From assembly GCA_030533445.1 (NCBI GenBank), contig CM060064.1, positions 1,715,416 through 1,779,415 of the forward strand: a stretch of DNA of 64,000 nt. Direction: 5' to 3'. Shown piece after piece: positions 10,555 through 21,760 of this stretch. A program made the translations under genes and the position numbers. The notes under the pieces were generated by a model that was not told where the DNA came from, did no database searches, and saw nothing but the letters and a program-made list of their open reading frames with translations. The stretch's first letter is position 1. Each line of letters opens with the position of its first letter. The DNA is from Cyprinodon diabolis. Taxonomy: Eukaryota > Chordata > Actinopteri > Cyprinodontiformes > Cyprinodontidae.

Positions 10555-10727
10555 TGCATCTGTTTTGAATTACAGGGTCTGATCAGGAGATGACGCTTCT
10601 CTTTAGATCTTAATGTCCACAAATCATGACAGAATATTTTAGATGTTAAAAAAGGAATTTTAGGAGACCAGCCAAAGACCAGCCAAGGACGCATCAAGGA
10701 AAGTGGAGTTTTGAATGGCTGCTACTG
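10555..10727 (-). mobile_element. CAGTAGC element, copy C (minus strand, truncated)
   Basis: The right edge is GAATGGCTGCTACTG followed by TA at 10728-10729, the inverted repeat that ends copies at 19193 and 61932. Read on the minus strand, it has the terminal repeat, then about two to three 11-bp units (CTGGTCTTTGG type, 10672-10690). After that comes the shared internal block TTGTGGACATTAAGATCTAA, which matches 20578-20600 almost exactly. The far terminal repeat is not found, so the copy is truncated near 10555. Confidence 0.75.
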
Positions 10728-10729
10728 TA

Positions 10730-11209
10730 ATGTTTACTGGTCAGGCTAAATACTCTGAAAGCCAAAACCACCTAGAGTGATCACTGAGGGATCTAGATGA
10801 CAAAGACATGCTGCAGTGAGGGCGTCCTTAGCGATGAAAGCCTAACCCGTTGGGAATTTAAGGAATGTTGTGGCTTTTTGAAGTACGATTCTCCCAGAAA
10901 CTTGTTTGGCATCTAGGAAAGGTACTGTAGCTCTTTGGGGGGGTCCACTGGCTTATCCCACCAGGGAAGGTTTTGAGGGCCGGCCTATATTTTAGCACCT
11001 ATATTTTAAAGCTCCTCTAATGTAAAAGTCCGGTCAGCAGGGAATGCTCAATGGATCATTATCTATACCAAAAACTAATATGTTAGTAGTGATTTGATGT
11101 ACTTAGCCTTAATCAGTAAAAAGGTAATAATTTTCATCGTGATCACTGAGTCTGGTAGCGGCCATTTTTGCCCAAATATAGTAGCCCCTCCCTCCTGCCA
11201 TCTTGCAGC
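10730..11209. other. Intron, nothing recognised
   Basis: No coding or repeat feature identified. Part may belong to the THAP-bearing element that follows. Confidence 0.4.
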
Positions 11210-11657
11210 AGTGACGTCACGGTGCGGTAAGCCTAGCGCCATTCTCCCCGCTTTACAAGCTAAATCAATGGGAACTACTAGACACATCTGCAATCAACAA
11301 CAATTATTGAAGATTTCCAGAGGACTTCACCATTGAAATTCACCAGAGCTATAGTGAAACTGACAATGCCCACGTGCATGGCAGCTGGATGCTGGAATAC
11401 ATCGGGTAAAAGTGGAAAAAAGAGTTATTCCACCTTTCTGATTCCTGATCCTCCACGGACGGGTTGGTCGTTGGATCGCCAACTTGAAGAGGGAGGATTT
11501 GCCATCGAACTTCTGGCCAGAGAAAAAACCCGTAATATGTAGCCAACATTTGGAAGAAGAATGTTTTCAAGATGACTTGGATAATAGCGCGTTGTGACAA
11601 ACACCAGATACAGCACTGGGACTTGATCAACAGCCGATACCGCACCGTGACGTCACT
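11210..11657 (+). mobile_element. Perfect 20-bp inverted repeats enclosing a THAP remnant
   Basis: AGTGACGTCACGGTGCGGTA at 11210-11229 is repeated exactly in reverse complement at 11638-11657. Each arm contains the full CRE palindrome TGACGTCA. The 448-bp span holds a broken THAP-domain reading frame. THAP domains occur in transposases of P-like and related vertebrate DNA transposons and in host regulators derived from them. No clear flanking target duplication was found, so the true element may extend further. Confidence 0.6.
11366..11597 (+). pseudogene. THAP-type zinc finger, frameshifted
   Basis: Translation from ATG 11366 starts MPTCMAAGC and continues KKSYSTFLIPDPPRTGW, typical of the start of a C2CH THAP domain. 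Near 11468-11472 the frame must shift by one base to continue WIANLKREDLPSNFWPEKK and then VICSQHLEEECFQ, ending at TGA 11595-11597. The zinc ligands C...C and C-x2-H are all present across the shift, as are the conserved W and the FIPDP-like block. The net one-base frameshift disrupts the protein unless there is a sequencing error. It is probably the first exon of a transposase or a decayed domesticated copy. Confidence 0.82.
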
Positions 11658-13115
11658 AACCAGTAGGTGGCAGTAGTGTTCTTTGGCAAACATGGATGCC
11701 TCCTGTAAAGCACATTCACATGAAAATTACTCTGAATTAAAAACACGGATCATTTATTGAACAGGATGGAATCATTTCAGATTTAAAGAACTTTCAGGAG
11801 TTTGGATTCTGAATATGAGAGACTTTTCTTTTAAGAATGGGCCTAAAATCAGTTAACAGGAACATGTCTGCTGTTTCTAGACCTGCAGCATTGTTGGTCT
11901 CACCAGTTCTTTTAAATGTTTGGTAATTTATAGAGTATTTTACTCTGGCCAGGGTGAGCGTGTCTGCCGCAGCAGATGTCTTGCCATTGCATCCTTATCT
12001 TTCCTCCACCCATTTGCTTTGAGAGGAGGAACTCGCTCCAGTGTAGATTAATCAGACGGATTTAATTAACTTGGCCACCGCACACATCAAACTGAGATAC
12101 AAGACAGGCTATAAACTCAGCCAATTATCTCCTGCTAGATTGGGGGGGGGGCTAGTCTCCACCCCTCCACCAACCATCCACCTGTGAACAACAGCAGATC
12201 TTATTACCACAGCTGCCCCTGTCCTCAGCCTGACTTTACTCAGCGGGGATGCGGCGCGGCGGCGACTGGCTGGTTTGTTTGATTACAGGAGGAATGAACT
12301 TCATCCTGTTTCCTGCTGCAGTCCTCTGTTTATTTAAAGGTTGCTGAGAGTGAAATGCTTCCCGGTGTTATGTTCAAACATAGTATGCATTAATCAGAAC
12401 GGACCTCCTGGTTGGACACTACATGCCTTTCAACCCCTGCCCCCCGGTCATTACTGGCCGCGGTATACCGGTGTTTTTACTGGTTTGGTTTGATCCTGGT
12501 CTGTCACAACCAGTTTCATGGACATCGTTTATATATTTTGCCTTTCTCCAGAAAACAGTTGTACCAATCAAAATATGCCTCTTATTATCATAGAAAACCA
12601 ACAGGTACAGTATGTGTTTTTGTGATGCCATGAAAATATTTTCTTTCCATTAAAATCAGCTCACTGATCTGCTTGCTTTTAAAGCTAACGTACGGCTCCA
12701 CACCTCTGGGCCTGCTCTCCCATTCAAAACTCCAATACATGCAGGAAAAAAATTAATTAGTTTAAATATTCATGTGCTAATGAAGTCGACCTCGATGGAG
12801 GCTTTTAAAATATAATTAACCTGACTCCCTAGGAACAGGTCATATGTTCATAATAACATAAGCTGGAAATAAACCTCATGCTGGATAGATGATGATGACT
12901 GATGTAGTGGTTTTATTACATCAGGCTGGTCGAGTTATTATATGTTCATTATAAACAGGCTCTTCATTTTAATGTCAACATATCACATTCAGGGGAAATA
13001 AAGTCATATGAGAAGTTAAGATGAAACAAAATACTAATTTAACAGAACAGGAAAAGATTTGCTGCGACCAACTGGTGACCTGTTCAGGGTGACCCCGACC
13101 CTGACCCATAGAATG
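11658..13115. other. Intron; possible conserved noncoding segments
   Basis: No coding or transposon feature recognised. Two stretches have homeodomain-like AT cores in otherwise unique sequence: 12040-12075 (AGATTAATCAGACGG, TTTAATTAAC) and 12745-12815 (TTAATTAG, ATATTCATG, GCTAATGAAG). A GC-rich patch lies at 12245-12270. Whether these are enhancers cannot be told without comparison to other fish. Confidence 0.3.
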
Positions 13116-13119
13116 CTGG

Positions 13120-13960
13120 AGATGGATGATGATGACGATGATGTTGATGATGATGAGGATGGATGGATGATGATGATGATGATGATGGATGGATGGAGGG
13201 ATCATGATGATGATGATGATGATGATAGATGGATGATGAATGGATGGATCATGATGATGGATGGATGGATGATGATGATGATGATGATGTTGATGATGAT
13301 GAGGATGGATGGATGGATGATGATGATGATGATGGATGGATGGAGGGATCATGATGATGATGATGATGATGATAGATGGATGATGAATGGATGGATCATG
13401 ATGATGGATGGATGATGATGATGATGGATGGATGGATGGATGGATGATGATGATGATGACAAATGGATTATGATGATGATGATGATGATGGATGATGATA
13501 ATGATGATGGATGGATGGATGATGATGATGATGGATGGATGGATGATGATGATGATGATGGATGAATGCTGATGGATGGATGGATGATGATGATGATGGA
13601 TGGATGGATGATGATGATGATGATGATGGATGAATGCTGATGGATGGATGGATGATGATGAGGATGATGGATGGATGGATGATGATGATGATGAGGATGG
13701 ATGGATCATGATGATGGATGGATGGATGATGATGATGATGAGGATGGATGGATGGATGGATGGATGGATGATGATGATGGATGGATGGATGGATCATGAT
13801 GATGATGATGATGGATGGATCATGATGATGATGGATGGATGATGATAATGATGATGGATGGATGATGATAATGATGATGGATGGATGGATGATGATGATG
13901 ATGATGATGATGATGGATGGATGATGATAATGATGATGGATGGATGATAATGATGGATTA

Positions 13961-13991
<31 letters not shown>

Positions 13992-15790
13992 TTATTATGA
14001 TGATGGATGGATGATGATAATGATAATGATGAAGATGATGATGGATGGATGATGATAATGATGATAATGATGATGAATGGATGGATGGATCATGATGATG
14101 GATGGATCATGATAATGGATGGATCATGATGATGATGATGATGAAGGATGGATGATTGTGATGATGGATGGATGATGATGATGATGGATGGATGATGATG
14201 ATGATGATGGATGATGATGATGATGATGGATGGATGGATGGATGGATGATGATAATGATGATAATGATGATGAATGGATGGATGGATCATGATGATGATG
14301 GATGGATCATGATGATGGATGGGTGATGATGAAGGATGGATGGATTATGATGATGGATGGATGATGATGATGATGGATGGATGGATATGATGATGATCAT
14401 GATGATGGATTATGATGATGATGATGATGATGGATCATGGATGATGATGATGATGATGATGATGATGGGTGAATGGATAGATGATGGATCATAGATGATG
14501 ATGATGAATAGATGGATGGATTATGATGATGGATGGATGATGATGATGGGTGAATGGATGGATGGATGGATGATGATGATGATGAGGATGATGATGGATG
14601 ATGATGATGGATGGATGATGGATCATGGATGATGATGATGATGATGGGTGAATGGATGGATTATGATGATGGATGGATGGATGATGATGATGATCATGAT
14701 GATGATGATGATGATGATGGACGGATGATGGATCATGATGATGGATGGATGATGATGATGATGTTGGATGATGGATCATGATAATGGATGAATGATGATG
14801 GATGGATGATGATGATGAGGATGGATGGATGGATCATAATGATGATGATGATGGATAATGGATCAAGATAATAGATGGAAGATGATGGGTGGTTGATGAT
14901 GATGATGATGATGATGATGATTATGGATAGATGAATAGATGATGATGATGATGATGATTATTATGGATGGATGGATGGATAGATGGATGGATGGATCATG
15001 ATGATGGATGGATGATGATCATAATGATGATGGAAGGATGGATGGATGGATCATGACGATTATGATGATGTTGATGGATGGATGGATAATGGATCATGAT
15101 GATGGATGGATGATGATGATGATGATGGATGGATGATGGATCATGATGATGGATGATGATGATGGATGGATCATGATGATTATGATGATGATGATTGATG
15201 GATGGATGGATGATGATGATGATGATGGATGGATGATGGATCATGATGATGGATGGATGGATGGATGGTGATGATGATGGATGGATAATGATGATGATGG
15301 ATGAATGGATAATGATGATGATGGATGATGATGATGATGGATGGATCATGATGATGATGATGGATGGATCATGATGATGATGATGAGGGATGGATGGATC
15401 ATGATGATTATGATGATGATGATTGATGGATGGATGGATCATGATGATGATGATGATGATGGATGGATGATGGATCATGATGATGGATGGATGGATGGAT
15501 GGTGATGATGATGGATGGATAATGATGATGATGGATGAATGGATAATGATGATGATGATGATGGATGATGATGATGATGATGATGGATGGATCATGATGA
15601 TGATGATGGATGGATCATGATGATGATGATGAGGGATGGATGGATCATGATGATGATGGATGGATGGATGGATGGATGGATGGATGATGATGATGATGGG
15701 TGAATGTATGATGATGATGATGGATGGATCATGCTGATGGATTGATGATGATGATGATGATGTTGGGTGAATGGATGATGATGATGATGC
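13120..15790. repeat. GAT/GGAT compound microsatellite, 2.7 kb
   Basis: The block consists of ATG/GAT triplets mixed with TGGA tetramers, with ATC (GATCATGATG) interruptions. Larger internal duplications are visible: the segment beginning GTTGATGATGATGAGGATGG occurs at 13143 and about 146 bp later at 13289. All long readings here (poly-Met/Asp on +, His/Pro/Ser/Ile on -) are artefacts of the simple repeat. It ends about 45 bp before the TM1 exon. Confidence 0.98.
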
Positions 15791-15836
15791 TATAATCCAG
15801 GTTCTTAAACACTTTGATTTCTCCTCTTGCTTTCAG

Positions 15837-15940
15837 AACATGGACAAGCTGCAGCTGCCGTCCGTCACCCTGATCGTGGGCTGCGGTGTGTCTTCGCTCA
15901 CGCTGCTGCTGCTCATCATCATCTACGTCTCCGTGTGGAA
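15837..15940 (+). CDS. adgrb1: adgrb1 exon: linker and TM1
   Basis: Encodes [17 protein letters not shown] followed by a hydrophobic run of Leu, Ile and Val ending YVSVW, the first transmembrane helix of the receptor. The acceptor is tttcag at 15831-15836 and the donor is AA|gtaagc. The exon starts in phase 0 and leaves two bases of a Lys codon. The [15 protein letters not shown] block is shared by BAI family members, the spelling being closest to BAI1. The polypyrimidine tract (15811-15834) is squeezed between the GAT microsatellite and the exon. Confidence 0.97.
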
Positions 15941-16899
15941 GTAAGCTCATGTTTGTCCTTAATGCCTCTGTTTTCCAATCAGATCCGGGTCTGAACCGAT
16001 CAGCCCCTTCCTATTGAAGAATAAATACGGAAATAAACGAGTGACTCTGGGTTTACATAAGATAAAAGAAAATTATCAAAATAAGAGTGTTGCTTCAAAT
16101 TAATTAAGTAAAAATATATTTCAAATTAAAGTTCAACTCTTGCGATTTATCTGTGCTTTTACATTCATGTTTTGTGATTAATTTTGGCCTTTTTTCCAAC
16201 CTAAAGATATTTAAAGGAGTTTTTTTTTTTTTTATTCAGCGGGATAGACGATAAATCCCAGAGAGCTTCGTCTGCTCTATTGAAGACCATCCAGAGCACA
16301 GGAATGTCCAAATAACAAAAACTATTTTCTTCTTACATTCTTCAAACTCAGAACTGTGTTTATTTAGTAGAATAACCTTTAAGCCGTTTGAGTTTGGCTT
16401 AAATGTTTTGGCTCAGTCCTGGGAGGAGTGGAGCAGCTTGCTCTGGACATGGACAGGATCACAGGTTTGGTGAAGTGCGCCAGTTCCTCCTACAGAAAGC
16501 CTTTAAACACGGGGTTCTTTTCTGACTTTTAGGTCTTTCTGTGATGATATACAAAAATGATGAGCATTACAGGGGCTTTACCTCTATGTAACACATTAAA
16601 ATGACCCTTTAAAACTTAGGACATCATCATCTGCCTAAAGTTGTTCAAATGCAACTGAGGTGATAGAAAATTCCCCCAACTTTTTTTCTCACTATTCTGA
16701 TTATTAGGAAACATTTGGTTTAATCTCATGTAGGAAAGTAAAACACAAAGTCTGAACTCTATCCAGCTGCTTATCAAAGATTCATCAGATATTTCTGCTC
16801 CTCTTTAGTTTGATTTCAACTTTTGAATCCTCCCTGAACATGTTTGGCAGTCTGCTGAATCAGCTTCTTCAAGGCTTTGTTCCAACCGCAGGTTTAATT
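15941..16899. other. Intron, nothing recognised
   Basis: A/T-rich intron with a T run of about 14 at 16221-16234. No feature supported. Confidence 0.5.
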
Positions 16900-17212
16900 T
16901 CAATTCTATTCAGTTTATTTCTATAGCTCCAATTCACATCATGTCATCTCAGGTCACTTTCCAGTTCACCAGATCATCCAGTCAGATTGATTCAAAGTTT
17001 TCTATTTAAGGAAAACCAGCTGATTGCATCGACTCATTGACTCTTCAGCAATCCCTCACACTAAGCATGCTTGTAGCGACAGTGGAGAGGAAAAACTCCC
17101 TTTGAACAGGAAGAAACCTCCAGCAGAACCAGGCTCAGTGTGAGCGGCCATCTGCTGAGGCCCACTGGGGTTCAAGGAGACAGAAGCAGACATAGAAAAA
17201 GAAGCGTAGATA
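16900..17212 (+). repeat. Interspersed repeat R1, interrupted copy (left part)
   Basis: Runs from a TTCAGTTTATTTCTATAGC end to AAAAAGAAGCGTAGATA. It shares the AGCATGCTTGTAGCGACAG and GAACCAGGCTCAGTGTGAG landmarks with the other R1 copies. It is interrupted at 17213 by an L1 fragment and resumes at about 18006 (CAAAAGACAACTGT, equal to 8873-8886 of the long copy with one change). Confidence 0.88.
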
Positions 17213-17993
17213 TTCAAGAATTTGGATGGAAAAATCTGCCGAGATTCCTTATGACATCTGCTCAGAAATACCACTATGAGAAGAGAAAATGCAGAAATCA
17301 AAATGCAAAACATTATCATGTCTTCTGGGACTGCCCAATTATAAAAGACTACTGGAAAAAGATAAATAATGCCTTACAAGATATTTTTAAACAGAACATT
17401 TCTCTTCCTGGAGATCAAGCTTATGTATTTTGATATAATTCCTCAAGGAGCTTAAAAAAGAAATAAATATTTGATGACGATTTTATTGACAGCATGTAGG
17501 AAAAACATTACAGGAAAATGGTTATCACATGACAAACCAACTTTAAACGACTGGATCGATATAACATATAACATTTATAAAATGGAAAACAATAACAGCC
17601 TCCATCAAATAAAAAAATGAACAATTCTGTCAGTGGTGGCAGATTTGGGTAAACTATGTAAAACTTAAAAGATCTGATTTAACTTTTAGAGACTTACCTT
17701 AATCAAATGTCCTTGACAATCCACTCTCCTATGACAGCCATACTTTATAATTATTTAATTTTTTTTTTTAGTTTTTTGTCATTGTTTCATCTTTCACACT
17801 CCTTTACCTCTTTCTATATAATCTTTCGCAGGAAGTGAGGTTGTTATTTTATTTAGACTGATATAATACAATGGCTTACTTTTCCCCCTTGTTTAAAATG
17901 TTGGAATTAATCTTGCGATGTAGTGGACTAAGTTTTTGTAAATTATACTTTCATGAGGATTAATACAGATAAAATTAAAAAAAGAAAGAAAAT
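17213..17993 (+). pseudogene. 5'-truncated L1-like LINE inserted in repeat R1
   Basis: Translation contains NAKHYHVFWDCPIIKDYWKK and INNALQDIFKQNISL, followed after a frame change by ITGKWLSHDKPTLNDWIDIT and NIYKMEN. These match my memory of the C-terminal end of fish L1-clade ORF2 proteins. A near-duplicate GAAGCGTAGATA (17201-17212) / GAAGCAGAGATA (17994-18005) flanks it, as expected for a target-site duplication that has drifted. The copy ends in an A-rich tail (17974-17993). It is dead: stops and frameshifts interrupt the reading. Confidence 0.82.
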
Positions 17994-18039
17994 GAAGCAG
18001 AGATACAAAAGACAACTGTAAAAAGTCAGATAAATGCTC

Positions 18040-18531
18040 AAATCGGATTGTTTTGCACGGTCATTCACATTTTCAATATATGCGACTTGTATGTGATCTC
18101 CTGTGTGAACTGCATACACACACTTTAAGTGCCCCTGCATGCACAGTAGAGGGAGTCATGACGTCACAAGTAGCGAGCTGCTCCGTGTTTATGGAAGTAA
18201 ACATGGATGGCAGTGCTGAAGCGAACCCACTGATCTTTAATTTATTTTCCAACCTCAGCTGATGGTTGAAAAAAAAGACTGCTCTCCGCATCATCGTCCG
18301 CCATAGTTTTTCTTCCCCCTTCTGCGTAGCAAGATGCAGAATAGTGACCTTTGCTGAGTATTAATGACGTTCAGACACAGGTCGCATTTGAAAAGATCAG
18401 ATTCATATCAGATTCAGGACCACAGAGCCAAGTGGCCTGGGTCACATTGGAAAAAATCAGATCTGTGTTGTTCAGTCGTGAAAAGATCAGATCCTGGTCA
18501 CATCAGGCTGCTGTGTGAACATAGCCTTAGA
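18040..18531. mobile_element. Non-autonomous DNA-transposon fragment
   Basis: The right end, GTGTGAACATAGCCTTAG (18514-18531), with upstream repeated AAAAGATCAGATTC / AAAAAATCAGATCTG / AAAAGATCAGATCC blocks, resembles a common fish DNA-transposon end. The expected CTAAGGC-type left end was not found, so the copy is incomplete. A TGACGTCA palindrome occurs at 18160-18167. Confidence 0.5.
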
Positions 18532-19190
18532 AAACTGGTCTTTGATTGAGTTTGAAAGGAGATTAAAGGTTTAACATCTCAAGAAGGTCTGCAATGTGTC
18601 TGGATTGTTTGATTATTGAATTAAATGAACAACTATTTATGTAATTGAATTATTAGTGTGTTTAAAGACTATAAAAATCACTAAGATAATCTACAGCTGC
18701 AGGCCTCTTTGGCTTTGACAAAAGTTCATTTTCAAAAAAAGACATCTTAGTATTTCTTTTTGATAATTGCAAAATGCTTACTTCTGTTTTTCTACTGGGA
18801 GATTTTAAACACAACAGATTTTCTACTGTCTGGCAGCTAAAAGAGCTGAACTAACAGCTCTACCAGTACAGCTGAGTCAGCTTTTTATGCTCAGCATCGC
18901 AGAAGAAACAGGACGTGTAAAAAGAAACGATCGAAGGTGTTTATACAGGAGAGAGACTCTGTACGCTCCAACGATGTCAGAGGCAACATCCCCATCTGAC
19001 AATCAGCAATTCCATCACAAAAAGTCACCAAGAGCTGCAAAAAGCCTTCATAGAGAGCTGGATGTCAGAACCTGTCGGTTCCACTGGCGTATTTTCACAG
19101 ACATATCATTGCATCAGGTAGCATCAGTGAAAACAGAACAATGAACCAGCAAAGTGTTTATTTACCAGATCTACTAAACATCCTTTTTAC
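18532..19190. other. Intron, nothing recognised
   Basis: No coding or bounded element seen. The reading at 18887-19144 has no family I recognise. Confidence 0.45.
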
Positions 19191-19192
19191 TA

Positions 19193-20788
19193 CAGTAGCA
19201 GCCGTTCAAAATTTTCCCACTTTTCTTGATGATCCTTTGCTGGTCCTCTGCTGTTCCTTTGCTGGTTCTTGGCTGGTCCTTTGCTGTTCCTTTGCTGGTC
19301 CTTTGCTGTTCCTTGGCTGGTTCTTTGCTGGTCCTTGGCTGGTTCTTGGCTGGTCCTTTGCTGGTTCTTTGCTGGTCCTTGGCTGGTTCTTGGCTGGTTC
19401 TTGGCTGGTCCTTTGCTGGTCCTTTGCTGTTCCTTGGCTGGTTCTTTGCTGGTCCTTGGCTGGTTCTTGGCTGGTCCTTTGCTGTTCCTTGGCTGGTTCT
19501 TTGCTGGTCCTTGGCTGGTTCTTGGCTGGTCCTTTGCTGGTCCTTTGCTGTTCCTTGGCTGGTTCTTTGCTGGTCCTTGGCTGGTTCTTGGCTGGTCCTT
19601 GGCTGGTCCTTTGCTGGTCCTTTGCTGTTTCCTTGGCTGGTTCTTTGCTGGTCCTTGGCTGGTTCTTGGCTGGTCCTTTGCTGTTCCTTGGCTGGTTCTT
19701 TGCTGGTCCTTGGCTGGTTCTTGGCTGGTCCTTTGCTGGTTCTTGGCTGGTCCTTTGCTGGTTCTTGGCTGGTCCTTTGCTGGTCATTGGCTGGTTCTTT
19801 GCTGGTCCTTTGCTGGTTCTTGGCTGGTCCTTTGCTGGTCCTTTGCTGGTTCTTGGCTGGTCCTTTGCTGGTTCTTGGCTGGTTCTTGGCTGGTCCTTTG
19901 CTGGTTCTTGGCTGGTCCTTTGCTGGTCCTTTGCTGGTTCTTGGCTGGTCCTTTGCTGGTCCTTTGCTGGTCCTTTGCTGGTTCTTGGCTGGTCCTTTGC
20001 TGGTTCTTGGCTGGTCCTTTGCTGGTCCTTTGCTGGTTCTTGGCTGGTCCTTTGCTGGTTCTTGGCTGGTTGTTGGCTGGTCCTTTGCTGGTTCTTGGCT
20101 GGTCCTTTGCTGGTTCTTGGCTGGTTGTTGGCTGGTCCTTTGCTGGTTCTTGGCTGGTCCTTTGCTGGTTCTTGGCTGGTCTTGGCTTGTCCTTTGCTGG
20201 TCCTTGGCTGGTCCTTTGCTGGTCCTTTGCTGGTTCTTGGCTGGTCCTTTGCTGGTTCTTGGCTGGTTCTTGGCTGGTCCTTCGCTGGTCCTTTGCTGGT
20301 TCTTGGCTGGTCCTTTGCTGGTTCTTGGCTGGTCCTTTGCTGGTCCTTTGCTGGTTCTTGGCTGGTCCTTTGCTGGTTCTTGGCTGGTCCTTTGCTGGTT
20401 CTTGGCTGGTCCTTTGCTGGTCCTTTGCTGGTTCTTGGCTGGTCCTTTGCTGGTCCTTTGCTGGTTCTTGGCTGGTCCTTTGCTGGTTCTTGGCTGGTCC
20501 TTTGCTGGTTCTTAGCTGGTCCTTGGCTGGTCCCCTACAATCCCTTTTTAAACATCTAAAATATTGTTTCTGTCATGATTTGTGGACATTAGGATCTAAA
20601 GAGAAGCACCATCTCCTGGTCAGACCCTGTAATTCAGTGAAAGGGTGGAGTCAGAGTAAAAAAATATCTAAGAGGGCGTCACTGCATTGGCTGGAAGCTG
20701 GAGGGGATTCTGATTGGAGTTGCAGGGAAGTGGGCTGCCATTCGGCTGGTGTTTGACTTGAAGGGGCCTTTTTGTATGGCTGCTACTG
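19193..20788 (+). mobile_element. CAGTAGC inverted-repeat element, copy A (expanded)
   Basis: Starts CAGTAGCAGCCGTTCAAAA and ends ATGGCTGCTACTG. Both ends abut TA (19191-19192, 20789-20790), the target site of Tc1/mariner-type elements. The middle is about 1.3 kb of an 11-bp minisatellite. Right of the array, blocks at 20546-20760 (TAAACATCTAAAATATTG, TTGTGGACATTAGGATCTAA, GTGGGCTGCCATTCGGCTGG) match copy C and copy B. No transposase is present, so it is non-autonomous. Confidence 0.85.
19230..20535. repeat. 11-bp minisatellite, about 118 units
   Basis: Units alternate CTGGTCCTTTG, CTGGTTCTTGG and CTGTTCCTTTG/G. Because 11 is not a multiple of 3, all three + frames stay open for over 1.2 kb and encode the same 11-residue periodic peptide in rotated order (LVLGWSFAGSW type). 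The minus strand gives a Gln/Lys/Pro-rich repeat. These readings follow from the arithmetic of the unit and are not evidence of a protein. Confidence 0.97.
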
Positions 20789-20917
20789 TACATCAAAATC
20801 CAGGAAATGCGCTCGGCAGTCTGTACATCAGTCTTTTAATTTTTATCTCGACTGGAGCCACTTTGCTTGTCAGCCGCTAACTGCTGCTAAATAATCCGCT
20901 CTGCTCTAGACTGGTGT

Positions 20918-21150
20918 AGATTTGGGGCGACAGTGGCATCGGATATAGGAGTTCACCCTGAAATGGAAGGGTTGACAGTTCAAGCCCCCAGCTCTGGCTT
21001 TCAATGTCGTTGGGTACGGCAGCCTGGCTTCTGTCAGTGAGCCCCAGGGCAGCTGTGCCTACCACGTAGCTCACCATCATCAGTGAGTGCAGGAATGACT
21101 GAATGTAGTGTAAAGTCTCCTGACTTGAAAAAATGCGATATAAGTTCATG
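20918..21150 (+). repeat. tRNA-derived SINE-like copy
   Basis: GGGGCGACAGTGGCATCGG with a B-box-like GACAGTTCAAGCCCC (20970-20984). These are followed by TACGGCAGCCTGGCTTCTGT, GCCCCAGGGCAGCTGTG and GACTGAATGTAGTGTAAAG. This order of blocks is characteristic of an abundant fish tRNA-derived SINE. The copy is mutated in the A-box region. Confidence 0.8.
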
Positions 21151-21442
21151 AATTTACCATTTAAAGCAGGAAATAGAAACAGCTGCCTGTTTTAGAGCAG
21201 AAGGCAGTTTGTGTCGCTACAGAAAGTCAGGCTCATCTGAAGCGTGTGAAGTGATCTCTGCTCTAATTTACGGTCATTCGGGCAACAATGACAAAAGGGT
21301 TTTAACTTGAACTGAAAACACGTTTAAAGTTTCTTGTGTCTCTCTGTTGGTCTATGAGCTAGAAGAGGAGGGAAAGCAGATGTCATCTCTGAAGCTTCTA
21401 CCGACCTGTTTTTGCCTCTACTTGGTGAAAGTGATGGGAGGA

Positions 21443-21610
21443 ATCTAGGCCTGAAACAATTAATCAGATAATTCTTGATTAATCGATTATTGAAATAAAC
21501 GTCAACTTATTAATTAATTGATTAATAATTAACTGGAGGATAAAGACTCTAAAACATAGCTTTAGCTGACAGAGTGACCCAATTAGAGCAGGAATTATAC
21601 CAAAATTGTA
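21443..21610. repeat. AATTAATC-rich interspersed repeat, first copy
   Basis: CTGAAACAATTAATCAG, then repeated ATTAATCGATTATTGAAATA, then TTTAGCTGACAGAGTGACC and TTAGAGCAGGAATTATACC. The second copy at 59761-59900 shares the same order of blocks. The family is not named. Confidence 0.75.
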
Positions 21611-21760
21611 AGTTTTAATCTTTTGCAATTAAGATTAATGGATTTCCCAGGTGAACGGAGCTCTGGTTGCTTGGATCTGGAGTCAGTCATTGATGGCGTC
21701 TGAAACCTTTTAACTGTAGTTTTGCTCTTCAGATGTTCTCTCTTCTCTCTCTTTCTGCAG

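Noticed and set aside
12975..15595. Long His/Pro/Ser/Ile and Met/Asp readings
   Set aside because: They are translations of the GAT/GGAT microsatellite with no start context, splice sites or non-repeat domain.
19141..20756. Readings of 429-495 codons, membrane-protein-like
   Set aside because: They are the 11-bp array read in three frames; hydrophobicity follows from the unit, and the array sits inside a transposon.
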